From assembly GCA_947568835.1 (NCBI GenBank), contig OX387605.1:7506418-7570417 (forward strand): a stretch of DNA of 64,000 bases, in the 5' to 3' direction. A program made the translations under genes and the position numbers. The first letter of the stretch is position 1, and the number at the start of each line of letters is the position of its first letter. Positions 63,441-64,000 of this stretch are shown here, in pieces. The notes under the pieces were generated by a model. The model saw nothing but the letters and a program-made list of their open reading frames with translations. It made no database searches and was not told the DNA's origin. The DNA comes from Protonemura montana. Its lineage: Eukaryota; Arthropoda; Insecta; Plecoptera; Nemouridae.

Positions 63441-63686
63441 AGTGTATCCTTTAAAAACTGCTATCACAATAATGCAAATAAACGATGCTTTCAATACAAA
63501 GTTTCGTCCGACACGTTCACACCCTCCTCTCACGCGCAACAGCTGTGGACGACACTTGAACGTCAGCTGATTAGATCGATTTTGCAGTTCTCCATACATT
63601 TTTGCTGACCGAACACCGAAAGTGTCGGCACTCGAAAACTGCTTATCGCTATATTTCTTATGTAAAGTTTCCACTTCAATCTTCAT
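63383..63686 (-). CDS. LTA4H: LTA4H first coding exon A (distal), with possible N-terminal extension
   Basis: The frame ends ...[12 protein letters not shown] plus a split codon before a gtgtgt donor at 63382-63381. The start at 63440 (MSKTLEAL) gives a normal cytosolic protein. The frame stays open back to ATGs at 63599-63597 (MYGELQN) and 63686-63684 (MKIEVETL). The longer versions add a basic stretch and a hydrophobic segment FVLKASFICIIVIAVF just before MSKT, which could anchor or target the protein if it is translated. The short start is preferred because it matches family length. Confidence 0.75.
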
Positions 63687-64000
63687 GGGAACTGATACGG
63701 ATTTTGAAATATCTTTGGTACAGACAGGAGGAGAGAGAGGTCAGCCTCTTTTCGCCAGGTTGGTCTCGAGGTCAATGGCCCGAAACAATTCATGTGTAAA
63801 AGGATTTGGGTATCATGACCAAAATCATGACCATAGATATTATAATTATTTTTCTCCGTCAATTACTAAAATAATTAAGCGTTTATTCCATTTTTGTCGA
63901 TTTCGAATAGCAAAGTGGGTACACAGTCACGCTTTCTTTCAAATATATTTTACTGCTATCTACGAAATTCAGATATTCTAAATTATAGAAAACTACATTA

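Overview
The window looks like a piece of an insect nuclear genome. The evidence is spliced genes with GT-AG introns (many of about 80-500 bp), a mitochondrial ribosomal protein L13 that matches insect homologues almost along its whole length, a leukotriene A4 hydrolase of the usual animal size, and a tRNA-derived SINE together with small foldback elements. No bacterial, organellar or virus-like gene is visible. Species cannot be named from the sequence alone.

Layout. Positions 1 to about 36,275 contain no exon I can recognise. This stretch holds simple repeats, homopolymer runs, a CpG-rich segment with CRE-like sites (about 9,090-9,450), two copies of a hairpin-armed SINE family (about 21.7-22.2 kb) and many chance open frames. 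It is either the long first intron of the next gene or an intergenic desert. From 36,276 to 49,853 (+) lies a ZSWIM5/6-type SWIM zinc-finger gene in 16 recognisable exons; its first coding exon is not found here. The 3' UTR zones of this gene and the next fill 49,854-52,644. From 56,455 down to 52,645 (-) lies a five-exon XK-related (XKR) membrane protein with a very long cytoplasmic tail. Head to head with it, separated by 187 bp, mRpL13 runs from 56,643 to 58,838 (+) in four exons. Convergent with mRpL13 is leukotriene A4 hydrolase, from about 63,440 (or 63,686) down to 59,380 (-), in nine coding exons plus an alternative first exon.

The genes are not an operon. Two pairs are tail to tail (ZSWIM/XKR and mRpL13/LTA4H), and XKR/mRpL13 share a short divergent promoter. 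The most distinctive observations are these: two homologous, same-phase first coding exons for LTA4H, each with a different possible N-terminal leader; a GC-AG intron in the same gene; a three-copy SINE/foldback family whose hairpin arms enclose different contents; a 539-bp foldback element with a 5-bp target duplication in an mRpL13 intron; and a basic KRRxIC motif present three times in the XKR tail. All exon boundaries were set by hand from reading frame, splice consensus and remembered homologue sequences. No alignment or database search was run.
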